Shown here piece after piece: positions 7,684 through 14,394 of a stretch of DNA of 16,365 nt. The notes below the pieces were generated by a model that worked only from the letters and a program-made list of their open reading frames with translations, was not told the origin of the DNA and made no database searches. The position numbers and the translations under genes were made by a program. Origin of the DNA: Selenomonadaceae bacterium (GTDB lineage: Bacteria > Bacillota > Negativicutes > Selenomonadales > Selenomonadaceae); the NCBI GenBank assembly GCA_017529085.1, contig JAFXOC010000043.1, positions 1-16,365 of the forward strand, given 5' to 3'. The number at the start of each line of letters is the position of its first letter. The stretch's first letter is position 1.

Positions 7684-8995
7684 GCTGCAAAAAAGCCTTA
7701 TCGCGGTATTTTGCGTTTGCGCGCTGTTTTTCGGATTTATCATAATGCGCGTCGTGGCGAAACCGAACGATATGAGCGTAAAAAAAGTAGAGATTTCTCA
7801 TGAAAATTACGCCCATTTGGGAAAAGCGGCGTATAAGGACGCATATCCACTTGAATATAAATCTTTTATGAAGAACAATATGCTTGACCCGTCGCCTACG
7901 GGTTACGGCGGAAGTTTCCCTGAAAATTCCTATATAAAGGCGCAGCCGGAAATTTTGGAGAATTTTAAGGGCTATAAATTTTCTATCCAGTACGACGTGG
8001 CGAGAGGTCATACTTATACGGGCGTGGATCAGTTAAACTCCAAGCGCATACCGGGGCAAATGGGTAATTGTATCGTGTGCAAAGGCTCGTGGATGTATGA
8101 TAAATGGTACAAGGAAAGCGGTTGGGAATTTGCGTCCAAACCTTTTGCCGAAGCGACTCCTCCTTTTACGGATCAAAATACCGTCGAAGGCACGGATTTG
8201 TATTTCGGTTGCTCCACCTGTCACGATCCCGAAACAATGGAGCTTAGAGTTTATCAGCAAGGTTTTGTCGAATCAATGGCAATGCGCGGCGTAGATATAA
8301 GCAACGCTTCTCATAACGATATGCGTTCTTATGTATGCGGTCAGTGCCATAACGAATACTATTTCATGGGTGAGGATAAAAGAGTACGCCATCCGTTCAT
8401 AGGCGGTTGGGAGCCTGAGGAACAGTACGAATTTTACCAAAGCGGAAAGGCTGGGGCTTTCACTTACGATTGGCTTCATCCAGACTCCAAAACGCCCATG
8501 TTAAAGGCGCAACATCCCGATTTTGAGATTTGGAAAACCAGCGTGCACGCAGATGCGGGCGTAACTTGCGTTGATTGCCACATGCCTTACATGAGGGAAG
8601 ACGGCAAGAAATATACGTCTCATTGGATGACAAGCCCGTTAAAACATATCGAAGACGGTTGCATGAAGTGTCACGATGAGAGCAAAGAAGTTTTGATAGC
8701 GAGAGTCAAGACTATCCATGACAACAACAACAAATTGCAACGCATAGCGGGTCAGACTTGCGCAAAAGCGCATCTTGCAATTCAGGCGGCGGAAGCTGCG
8801 GGGGCGACTCCCGAGCAATTGGCTCCTATTCGTCTTAAAATGCGCGAAGCCGCTTGGTACTGGGATTGGATAGCGGCGGAAAACGGCAACGGTTTCCACA
8901 ATCCCGACAAGTGCATGAGGGTAAGCGGTAAATCCATAGATTTGGCGCATCAAGTAATAGAAGAAGCGAACGCTCTTACAAAAGGTTCGATTTAA
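7676..8995 (+). CDS. nrfA: NrfA, pentahaem ammonia-forming cytochrome c nitrite reductase
   Basis: NrfA performs the six-electron reduction of nitrite to ammonium outside the cytoplasmic membrane. This 439-residue protein has a signal/anchor helix (about 6-25) and five haem sites: CIVCK (132-136), the lysine-ligated catalytic haem unique to NrfA, then CSTCH (179-183), CGQCH (221-225), CVDCH (298-302) and CMKCH (329-333). Candidate active-site residues are Arg110 in ARGHTY, Tyr228 after the third haem motif and His280 in KAQHPDFE. The TTG start at 7676 follows AAGGAGG (7661-7667). CxxCK attachment usually needs a dedicated haem lyase (NrfEFG in E. coli, NrfI in Wolinella); none is in the window. 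The gene is last in crp-nrfH-nrfA and is followed by an intrinsic terminator. Confidence 0.97.
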   Translation: MSKLQKSLIAVFCVCALFFGFIIMRVVAKPNDMSVKKVEISHENYAHLGKAAYKDAYPLEYKSFMKNNMLDPSPTGYGGSFPENSYIKAQPEILENFKGYKFSIQYDVARGHTYTGVDQLNSKRIPGQMGNCIVCKGSWMYDKWYKESGWEFASKPFAEATPPFTDQNTVEGTDLYFGCSTCHDPETMELRVYQQGFVESMAMRGVDISNASHNDMRSYVCGQCHNEYYFMGEDKRVRHPFIGGWEPEEQYEFYQSGKAGAFTYDWLHPDSKTPMLKAQHPDFEIWKTSVHADAGVTCVDCHMPYMREDGKKYTSHWMTSPLKHIEDGCMKCHDESKEVLIARVKTIHDNNNKLQRIAGQTCAKAHLAIQAAEAAGATPEQLAPIRLKMREAAWYWDWIAAENGNGFHNPDKCMRVSGKSIDLAHQVIEEANALTKGSI

Positions 8996-9032
8996 AAGTA
9001 AGTATTGGGAACCTCTAAAAACCACTTAATTT

Positions 9033-9073
9033 TTTTGATAGTCCCCGCCACTTCGGGGTAGGGACTATCAAAA
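9033..9073. repeat. Palindrome TTTTG...CAAAA downstream of nrfA
   Basis: Arms 9033-9045 (TTTTGATAGTCCC) and 9061-9073 are perfectly complementary over 13 bp with a 15-nt loop, inside which CCCCG/CGGGG can pair as an alternative. No U-run follows on either strand. It resembles the palindrome at 2969-3003 in having TTTTG and CAAAA ends, a C4-GCC core and a CTTCGG-like or CGAAG loop segment. Perhaps it is a 3'-end protecting hairpin or a small repeat family. Confidence 0.55.
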
Positions 9074-9080
9074 TAAGTTT

Positions 9081-9131
9081 AAAAATGTTGCGTTAAACTA
9101 CGAATATGTAGCGAACGCAACATTTTTTTTT
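9081..9131 (+). terminator. Intrinsic terminator of the crp-nrfHA operon
   Basis: Arms 9081-9094 (AAAAATGTTGCGTT) and 9114-9127 are perfectly complementary over 14 bp. An inner CTAC/GTAG stem (9098-9101 with 9108-9111) extends the structure, and nine T residues run from 9123 to 9131. Confidence 0.88.
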
Positions 9132-9149
9132 AAGATTTTTTGAAGAATA

Positions 9150-9178
9150 TTGATACAATTACAGAGAAGTGATAAAAT
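9150..9178 (+). promoter_or_regulatory. Promoter of the 90-residue orphan gene
   Basis: TTGATA (9150-9155) and TAAAAT (9173-9178) are exactly 17 bases apart and each matches five of six consensus positions. TGA before the -10 box adds an extended -10 element. It lies just after the upstream terminator, so the small gene is its own unit, with a leader of only about a dozen bases. Confidence 0.55.
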
Positions 9179-9196
9179 AGCGATGGGTGATAAAAT

Positions 9197-9469
9197 ATGA
9201 TATATCCGTTTTTAACATTGGATGATGAAACCGAAATTGTTCATTCGGAAGAATTGAGTAATAATGAAGTTAAGGTATACGTAGAAAAACCGGATCCTAA
9301 AGACGGTTTTCATTATATGACTTGTTATCTTCCATCATACCGTTTGGAAAATGTAAACGGCTTCAGCAAAGGGGATGTGGATAAATATTTAAAGATAATT
9401 CGCAGTACCGCCCACCTTATCATGGAGTTTTCAAAAGGCGGTGGATTTGAACATGCCACAAATTTTTAA
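9197..9469 (+). CDS. Conserved-looking hypothetical protein, 90 aa
   Basis: I do not recognise a named family. The product is a small, acidic, soluble protein with no signal peptide or membrane helix. The N-terminal half suggests beta strands (EVKVYVEKP, 25-33, and FHYMTCYLPSYR, 38-49). The C-terminal half suggests a helix (VDKYLKIIRSTAHLIMEFSKGG, about 61-82), giving a small alpha/beta fold. There is one cysteine (43). The coding call rests on a GGGTGAT ribosome binding site six bases before the ATG, its own promoter, a dedicated terminator at 9532-9575 and a normal residue composition. It shares no obvious theme with nrfHA or leuS. Confidence 0.75.
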   Translation: MIYPFLTLDDETEIVHSEELSNNEVKVYVEKPDPKDGFHYMTCYLPSYRLENVNGFSKGDVDKYLKIIRSTAHLIMEFSKGGGFEHATNF

Positions 9470-9531
9470 AATCGGCGCATATTTGATTTATTTTTGGGCT
9501 ATACCCAAGGGGCTATTCCGGAATTTTTTAT

Positions 9532-9575
9532 GGCTGCGAAAAACAAACACGTTAGTTTTTCGTAGCCGTTTTTTT
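9532..9575 (+). terminator. Intrinsic terminator after the 90-aa gene
   Basis: GGCTGCGAAAAAC (9532-9544) pairs with GTTTTTCGTAGCC (9555-9567) over 13 bp with one G-U pair and a 10-nt loop. It is followed by G and seven T residues (9569-9575). Confidence 0.85.
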
Positions 9576-9602
9576 GAATACAAAATATCAAAAAAGGAAA
9601 TT

Positions 9603-9638
9603 ATGAATTTATGTCGAATAAAATTTATTTGTATTTGA
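9603..9638 (+). CDS. Possible 11-codon leader peptide upstream of leuS
   Basis: After AAGGAAATT, an ATG at 9603 opens an 11-residue reading frame, MNLCRIKFICI, ending in TGA at 9636-9638. It holds three Ile codons, a Leu TTA and two Cys codons, and precedes leuS-azlCD. A translated leader sensing aminoacyl-tRNA supply is conceivable, but no clear antiterminator/terminator pair is visible. In AT-rich DNA such a frame can arise by chance. Confidence 0.2.
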   Translation: MNLCRIKFICI

Positions 9639-9640
9639 CG

Positions 9641-9672
9641 GCAATCTGATACTTGAGCAATCTGATACTTGA
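9641..9672 (+). repeat. 16-bp perfect tandem duplication
   Basis: GCAATCTGATACTTGA occurs at 9641-9656 and again, directly abutting, at 9657-9672. It duplicates a possible -35-like TTGA in the leuS upstream region. Confidence 0.9.
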
Positions 9673-9699
9673 AACGCAAACCTAAAAATTGAGTCTAAT
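9669..9699 (+). promoter_or_regulatory. Weak candidate promoter for the leuS operon
   Basis: TTGAAA (9669-9674) and TCTAAT (9694-9699) each match five of six consensus bases, but the spacing is 19. Its -35 box uses the end of the second copy of the 16-bp duplication. No T-box leader, which often precedes leuS in Bacillota, is recognisable between 9576 and 9822. Confidence 0.25.
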
Positions 9700-9790
9700 C
9701 CCAATTATTAAAGTTTTTTCTTTCTCTCTTTCTTTGTTACTTTCTTTCTCTCTTTCTTTTTTACAAAAAAGAAAGAGAGAAAGAAAGTAA
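9699..9790 (+). repeat. Triplex-architecture repeat element, copy 1 (upstream of leuS)
   Basis: In order: CCCAATTATTAAAG (9700-9713); pyrimidine tract Y1 (9714-9735, 22 nt); GTTAC hinge (9736-9740); pyrimidine tract Y2 (9741-9762); AC loop (9763-9764); purine tract R (9765-9786); GTAA (9787-9790). T-run lengths between single C residues are 6,3,1,1,3,3 in Y1 and 3,3,1,1,3,6 in Y2, a perfect mirror. Y2 plus TTAC pairs with R plus GTAA over 26 bp without mismatch. Y1 read 5'-3' matches R base for base (T opposite A, C opposite G), so it could lie parallel to R as a Hoogsteen strand for 22 triples. The leuS ATG is 33 bases downstream. Confidence 0.9.
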
Positions 9791-9822
9791 GAAGCTAGTA
9801 ACTACACCGCAGGAGGATGTTT

Positions 9823-12300
9823 ATGGATAAGTACGAGCCGAAAAATATTGAGAAGAAGTGGCAGGATAAGTGGTTTGGAGAAAATACGTTTAAGACGGAG
9901 ATGGACGAAGGGAAGAAGAAATACTATACGCTTGAAATGTTTCCGTATCCTTCGGGGAATTTGCACATGGGTCATGTGCGGAATTATTCCATCGGGGATG
10001 TGTTGGCAAGATTTAAGAAGATGCAGGGGTATAACGTCTTGCATCCGATGGGGTTTGATTCGTTCGGTATGCCGGCGGAGAATGCGGCCATAAAAAACGG
10101 AGTGCATCCCGCTAAATGGACTTACGCGAATATAGAGAATATGAAGCGTCAGCAAAACGGCATGGGGCTTTCTTACGATTGGGAGAGAGAGGCTATAACT
10201 TGTTCGCCCGAGTATTATAAGTGGACGCAGTGGTTTTTCGAGCTTTTTTACAAGAGGGGATTAGCTTATAAAAAGAAAGCGTCGGTGAATTGGTGCGATA
10301 ATTGCGGCACGGTGCTTGCAAACGAACAGGTAATTGAGGGCAAGTGCTGGCGTTGCGACGGTGAAGTACATAAGAAGGATTTGTCGCAGTGGTTCTTTAA
10401 GATAACCGATTACGCGGACGAACTGTTGAAGGATTTGGATAAGCTTGAAGGTTGGCCTGATAGAGTTAAGATAATGCAGGAAAACTGGATCGGCAGAAGC
10501 GTAGGCTTGGAGATTACATTTAAGGCTCCGACTTTGAACGAGGAAATTTCGGTATATACAACGCGTCCCGACACTTCTTACGGCATTACGTTTTTGGCGC
10601 TGGCGGCGGAACATCCTCTCGTGGAAAAAATTTTGGAGAAAAGCGATAAGGCGGATGATATTCGTAAATTTTGCGAGAGAGCTCGCAACCAATCTGAAAT
10701 GGAAAGGACTTCGAGCGAATCTGAAAAAGAGGGTATAAATACCGGTTTTACCTGTATAAACCCGTTTAACGGCAACGAGGTCGAAATTTGGATTACAAAT
10801 TACGTTTTAGCGGAATACGGCACGGGCGCCGTTATGGGCGTGCCTTCGGGAGATGAAAGGGATTTTCGCTTCGCTACGAAATACGGCATAAAGAAGATTT
10901 TGACGTTGCAGCCTAAAGGCGTAACTTTGAACATAGACGAAATGACCGAAGCTTATACCGAAAAAGAAGGCGTTATGGTCAATTCGGCGCAATTCACCGG
11001 AATGGAGTTCCATGAAGCAATGGAAGCCATTATGGACTACGCCGAGGAACAAGGTTTCGGCAAGAGACGGGTCAATTATCGTTTAAGGGATTGGCTGATT
11101 TCAAGGCAGCGTTATTGGGGCGCGCCAATTCCCATTATATACTGCGAGCATTGCGGCGAGGTGTTGGTGCCGGAAGAAGATTTGCCCGTGCGGCTTCCCG
11201 AGAACATTAGCTTTGAAGAAGGAGCGGTATCTCCTTTAGCGAGAAGCGAGGAATTTATAAACGTAAAATGTCCGAAATGCGGTGCGCCCGCAAAACGCGA
11301 AACCGACACTATGGACACATTCCTTTGTTCATCGTGGTATTTCTTGCGTTATACCGACCCGAAGAACAGCGAGAAGCCGTTTGACAGGGACAAAGTGAAT
11401 TACTTTGCGCCGGTAGACCAATATATAGGCGGCATTGAACACGCCATACTGCACCTTTTGTACTCGAGATTTTTCACAAAGGTATTGAGGGACGCAAAAC
11501 TTTTGGATTTTGATGAGCCGTTCACGAGACTTTTAACTCAAGGCATGGTGATAAAAGACGGGGCGAAGATGAGCAAATCCAAAGGCAACGTGGTTTCGCC
11601 CGAGGAAATCATCGAAAAATACGGTGCAGATACCGCAAGACTCTTTATACTGTTTGCCGCACCCGTGGATAGGGATTTGGAGTGGAGCGACCAAGGGGTT
11701 GAAGGTGCGTATAGATTTTTGGGCAGATTGTGGCGCATATTGCTTCACTTTGAGGATAAGATAAAATCAGCGCCCGAAAATTACGATGTTGTGGCTCTCA
11801 ACAAGGAAGAAAAAGAGCTTCGCCATAAGTTGCACGTTACCATAAAGAAAGTGACGGAGGACGTGGGCGAACGCTTTATGTTCAACACCGCCATAAGTTC
11901 TGTTATGGAACTTGTGAACGCCCTTTACGCTTTCCAGGATAAGGAAATAACTTCCGGTTTGGCAAGGGAAACGGCTCGCGCGTTGCTTTTGATGATTGCG
12001 CCTTTTGCGCCGCATATCGCCGAGGAATTGAACGAAAAACTCTTTAACGACGGCAGTATTCACCAAAAATCATGGCCTACTTACGATGAAGAAGCGACAA
12101 AGACGGACGAGATTGAGATTGTGGCGCAGATAAACGGGAAAGTTCGCGATAAACTCACCGTGCCTGCGGATACGGATAAAGACTCTCTTATCGAGTTGGC
12201 GAAGGAAAGGGAAAAGATAGCGGCGGCTATAGCGGGAAAGACCATTGTAAAGGTTATCGCCGTTCCCGGGAAATTGGTAAACATTGTGGTAAGAGATTAA
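9823..12300 (+). CDS. leuS: Leucyl-tRNA synthetase
   Basis: This is an 825-residue class I aminoacyl-tRNA synthetase that charges tRNA-Leu in the cytoplasm, full length for bacterial LeuRS. The catalytic HIGH motif is HMGH (48-51, in PSGNLHMGHVRNY) and KMSKS is at 582-586. The inserted CP1 editing domain carries TTRPDTSYG (from 246) and GVPSGDERDF with the conserved editing aspartate at 344. The residue just before that Asp is Gly where a His is common. Cys pairs (WCDNCG, KCWRCDG, YCEHCG, KCPKCGAP) suggest zinc sites. The ATG at 9817 directly abuts AGGAGG, so the ATG at 9823, six bases after it, is the better start. It leads the run leuS-azlC-azlD-panE-like, with two bases before azlC. Confidence 0.98.
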   Translation: MDKYEPKNIEKKWQDKWFGENTFKTEMDEGKKKYYTLEMFPYPSGNLHMGHVRNYSIGDVLARFKKMQGYNVLHPMGFDSFGMPAENAAIKNGVHPAKWTYANIENMKRQQNGMGLSYDWEREAITCSPEYYKWTQWFFELFYKRGLAYKKKASVNWCDNCGTVLANEQVIEGKCWRCDGEVHKKDLSQWFFKITDYADELLKDLDKLEGWPDRVKIMQENWIGRSVGLEITFKAPTLNEEISVYTTRPDTSYGITFLALAAEHPLVEKILEKSDKADDIRKFCERARNQSEMERTSSESEKEGINTGFTCINPFNGNEVEIWITNYVLAEYGTGAVMGVPSGDERDFRFATKYGIKKILTLQPKGVTLNIDEMTEAYTEKEGVMVNSAQFTGMEFHEAMEAIMDYAEEQGFGKRRVNYRLRDWLISRQRYWGAPIPIIYCEHCGEVLVPEEDLPVRLPENISFEEGAVSPLARSEEFINVKCPKCGAPAKRETDTMDTFLCSSWYFLRYTDPKNSEKPFDRDKVNYFAPVDQYIGGIEHAILHLLYSRFFTKVLRDAKLLDFDEPFTRLLTQGMVIKDGAKMSKSKGNVVSPEEIIEKYGADTARLFILFAAPVDRDLEWSDQGVEGAYRFLGRLWRILLHFEDKIKSAPENYDVVALNKEEKELRHKLHVTIKKVTEDVGERFMFNTAISSVMELVNALYAFQDKEITSGLARETARALLLMIAPFAPHIAEELNEKLFNDGSIHQKSWPTYDEEATKTDEIEIVAQINGKVRDKLTVPADTDKDSLIELAKEREKIAAAIAGKTIVKVIAVPGKLVNIVVRD

Positions 12301-12302
12301 GC

Positions 12303-13022
12303 ATGGAGTTGTTAAATAACAGAAGCAAAGTGTTTTTTGCTGGGATGCGGGACGGCGTGCCGATAGCCTTGGGGTATTTGGTGGTGTCCTTTACTTTGGG
12401 GATAATTGCCAGGGAAGCGGGACTCAGTTCTTTTCAAGGCGCAGTGGCAAGCTTTATCAATTTGGCTTCCGCGGGAGAGTACGCGGGATTTTTGACAATA
12501 AAAGCGGACGCGCCGTATTTGGAGATAATCATTATCACCATCGTGGCGAATATACGTTATCTTTTGATGAGTTGCGTATTAAGTCAGCGGTTTTCGCCCA
12601 AAACTTCATTGTGGCACCGTCTTGGAGTAGGTTTTGGCATAACGGACGAAATTTTCGGCATAACCATAGGAAGACGCGGCGCGATAAATCCGTATTATAA
12701 TTACGGAGCTATGGCGGTGGCGGTCCCCGCGTGGTCGATTGGCACCGCTATCGGCATCGATATGGGAAACATTCTGCCGGAATATGCGGTAAGCGCGTTA
12801 GGAGTCGCATTATATGGGATGTTTCTTGCCGTGATTGTGCCGCCGGCGAGAGACAACAAAATTTTAGAAAAAGTAATCATCGTAAGTTTCGTTGCGAGTT
12901 TGTCGGCGAGCGTTCTGCCGTGGATAGGAGATATGTCGGCAGGTTCACGCACTATTGTTTTGACTCTTGCAATATCCGTGGCTGCGGCGTATCTGTGTCC
13001 CGTGAAAGAGAAGGTTAAATGA
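12303..13022 (+). CDS. azlC: AzlC-family branched-chain amino acid exporter, large subunit
   Basis: This 239-residue multi-pass membrane protein is of AzlC size. The family motifs include FFAGMRDGVPIALGYLVVSF (11-30), the region ASFINLASAGEYAG and the NIRYLLMS motif around residue 82. With AzlD it forms an exporter known from B. subtilis and relatives to move branched-chain amino acids and analogues out of the cell; homologues are annotated broadly as branched-chain amino acid permeases. It begins two bases after the leuS stop with only a weak ribosome binding site, so coupling to leuS translation is likely. The stop overlaps azlD in ATGA. The substrate is inferred from family and neighbourhood. 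Confidence 0.93.
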   Translation: MELLNNRSKVFFAGMRDGVPIALGYLVVSFTLGIIAREAGLSSFQGAVASFINLASAGEYAGFLTIKADAPYLEIIIITIVANIRYLLMSCVLSQRFSPKTSLWHRLGVGFGITDEIFGITIGRRGAINPYYNYGAMAVAVPAWSIGTAIGIDMGNILPEYAVSALGVALYGMFLAVIVPPARDNKILEKVIIVSFVASLSASVLPWIGDMSAGSRTIVLTLAISVAAAYLCPVKEKVK

Positions 13023-13327
13023 ATCACGATATTTGGGTATATATTTTTCTAATGGGTTTGGTTACGGTACTGATAAGGATTTTGCCGCTGACGCTTATCA
13101 GGGGAGAGATCAAACATCCCTTTATACGCTCATTTTTGCATTATGTACCGTACGTTACCCTTGCGGTAATGACCGTGCCGGGGATATTTTACGCGACGCG
13201 TTCGGTTGCGTCGGGAGTGGCGGCATTTTTGGCGGCGAGCGTATTGGCGTTTTTCGGCGGAAGTCTGTTCAAGGTTGCGGCGGCGGCTTGCGCAGTTGTT
13301 TTTATAACCGAAGCAATTCTGTTGTAG
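13019..13327 (+). CDS. azlD: AzlD-family branched-chain amino acid transport subunit
   Basis: This 102-residue membrane protein has about four hydrophobic segments (6-24, 43-60, 64-80 and 84-101) and the AzlD-like start GLVTVLIRILPLTL (14-27). AzlD is the small partner of AzlC in branched-chain amino acid export. The ATG overlaps the azlC stop by four bases (ATGA), and GAGAAGG lies upstream, so the two subunits are coupled. Length and partner are normal for the family. Confidence 0.92.
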   Translation: MNHDIWVYIFLMGLVTVLIRILPLTLIRGEIKHPFIRSFLHYVPYVTLAVMTVPGIFYATRSVASGVAAFLAASVLAFFGGSLFKVAAAACAVVFITEAILL

Positions 13328-13336
13328 GTGATGGTC

Positions 13337-14260
13337 ATGAATATAGTTATATTTGGCGCGGGCGGCACGGGGTCTGCCATTGGCGCATATTTGGCAAAAG
13401 CGGGGGAAGACGTAACCTTTGTGGCGAGAGGAGAACATCTTGAAGCCATGATGGAAAAGGGGCTGTTGATAAAAAGATCGCTCGAAGGGGATATTTTGAT
13501 AAATCCCGTAAAAGCCGTAAGTTCGGATGAATATGAAGGTACTCCCGATATAGTTTTCGTATGCGTCAAGTATTACGGCATCGAGGACGCTATAAAATTC
13601 TTGGAGAGAGTCGCAAAAGAACACACCTTGATCGTTCCCATTTTAAACGTATTCGGCACGGGGGACGTGATAAACAAGCGACTTCCGAAACTTACGGTGC
13701 TGGACGGTTGTATGTATATTTTCGCCAAGATTTTAGAACCGGGAGTAATAGACCAGCCGGAAAAGATTTTTAGAATTATATACGGTTACAGAAAAAATCA
13801 ACCCAGAAAACTTGAGGAAAAAGCGGTAAAACTTGAGAAAATCCTTCAAGACGCAGGGATTCGCGGGCATTTTTCCCAAAACATCGAGAGAGACGCTCTG
13901 CAAAAATTTGCGTTTATCTCTCCCATGGGCGCGGCGGGACTTTATTATAACGCCGTAACGGACGATTTCCAAAAGCCCGGCGAAGTCAGGGATATGTTCG
14001 TGGGACTTATAAAAGAAGTCGTAGCCGTAGGAAACGCAATGGGTATAACTTTCGAACGGGATTTGGTTGAGACGGGACTCACCATGATGGACGCCTTCAA
14101 AAAAGGTTTGCGTTCGAGTATGCAAAGAGACGTACTCTCGGGGAGACCATCGGAGTTTGACGGACTTGTAAGGCGAGTTGTGAAGCTCGGCAAAGAATAT
14201 AATGTAGAAACGCCCCTGTATGAAAAAGTTGCAAAATGGGGAGATAGTAAGGGGCTATAA
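13337..14260 (+). CDS. Ketopantoate reductase family protein (PanE/ApbA)
   Basis: This 307-residue NADPH-dependent reductase has the Rossmann dinucleotide loop GAGGTGSAIG (7-16) and a PanE-like C-terminal helical domain ending in RDVLSGRPSEFDGLV. Family members reduce 2-dehydropantoate to pantoate for coenzyme A synthesis. The Lys190 region (ALQKFAFISPMGAAG) aligns with the catalytic lysine of PanE, but the nearby conserved Asn is Ser here. The PxNG-type loop also reads PILNVFGTG. A related 2-oxoacid reductase is therefore possible, and I give no gene symbol. The ATG at 13337 is chosen because AGGTGATG ends three bases before it; GTG (13328) and ATG (13331) would lie on top of that site. It is nine bases from azlD, at the end of the leuS-azlCD run. 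Confidence 0.85.
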   Translation: MNIVIFGAGGTGSAIGAYLAKAGEDVTFVARGEHLEAMMEKGLLIKRSLEGDILINPVKAVSSDEYEGTPDIVFVCVKYYGIEDAIKFLERVAKEHTLIVPILNVFGTGDVINKRLPKLTVLDGCMYIFAKILEPGVIDQPEKIFRIIYGYRKNQPRKLEEKAVKLEKILQDAGIRGHFSQNIERDALQKFAFISPMGAAGLYYNAVTDDFQKPGEVRDMFVGLIKEVVAVGNAMGITFERDLVETGLTMMDAFKKGLRSSMQRDVLSGRPSEFDGLVRRVVKLGKEYNVETPLYEKVAKWGDSKGL

Positions 14261-14268
14261 GTAAGTTC

Positions 14269-14354
14269 TTACTTTTCTTTTTTCTCTTTTTTTGTAAAAA
14301 AGAGAAAAAAGAAAAGTAACAAAAGAAAAAAGAGAAAAAAACTTTAATAATGGG
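14269..14354 (-). repeat. Triplex-architecture repeat element, copy 2 (after the panE-like gene)
   Basis: On the + strand: TTAC plus a pyrimidine tract (14269-14292), loop TGT (14293-14295), purine tract R (14296-14315), GTAAC hinge (14316-14320), mirror purine tract R' (14321-14341) and ACTTTAATAATGGG (14341-14354). The inverted-repeat arms are perfect over 24 bp. A-run lengths are 6,1,6,4 in R and 4,6,1,7 in R', mirrored except for one extra A. It begins eight bases after the preceding stop codon. The complementary strand has the same order of parts as copy 1. Confidence 0.88.
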
Positions 14355-14394
14355 TTTGGAGAAAATTTAAAAATTTCTTCACAAACATTAAGTT

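Noticed and set aside
8759..8773. TCAKAH in NrfA as a sixth haem site
   Set aside because: The spacing is Cys-x3-His with a single cysteine, not CxxCH. The five canonical motifs already account for NrfA.
9441..9638. 65-residue open frame overlapping the end of the 90-aa gene
   Set aside because: It runs through the terminator at 9532-9575 and has no independent ribosome site. Only its last 11 codons, from the ATG at 9603, are considered, as a weak leader-peptide candidate.
9699..9790. Polypyrimidine hairpins as ordinary rho-independent terminators
   Set aside because: The stems are almost all A-U or purine/pyrimidine tracts with no U-run after the stem on either strand. The third mirror tract is unexplained by termination.
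9817..9822. Upstream ATG as the leuS start
   Set aside because: It directly abuts the AGGAGG ribosome site, leaving no spacing. The ATG six bases later is correctly placed.
9576..9822. T-box riboswitch for leuS
   Set aside because: I looked for the conserved T-box core (AGGGTGG-like) and a following terminator/antiterminator and saw neither.
13328..13336. Earlier GTG/ATG starts for the panE-like gene
   Set aside because: They fall on the AGGTGATG ribosome site itself. ATG 13337 begins at the Rossmann strand as in the family.
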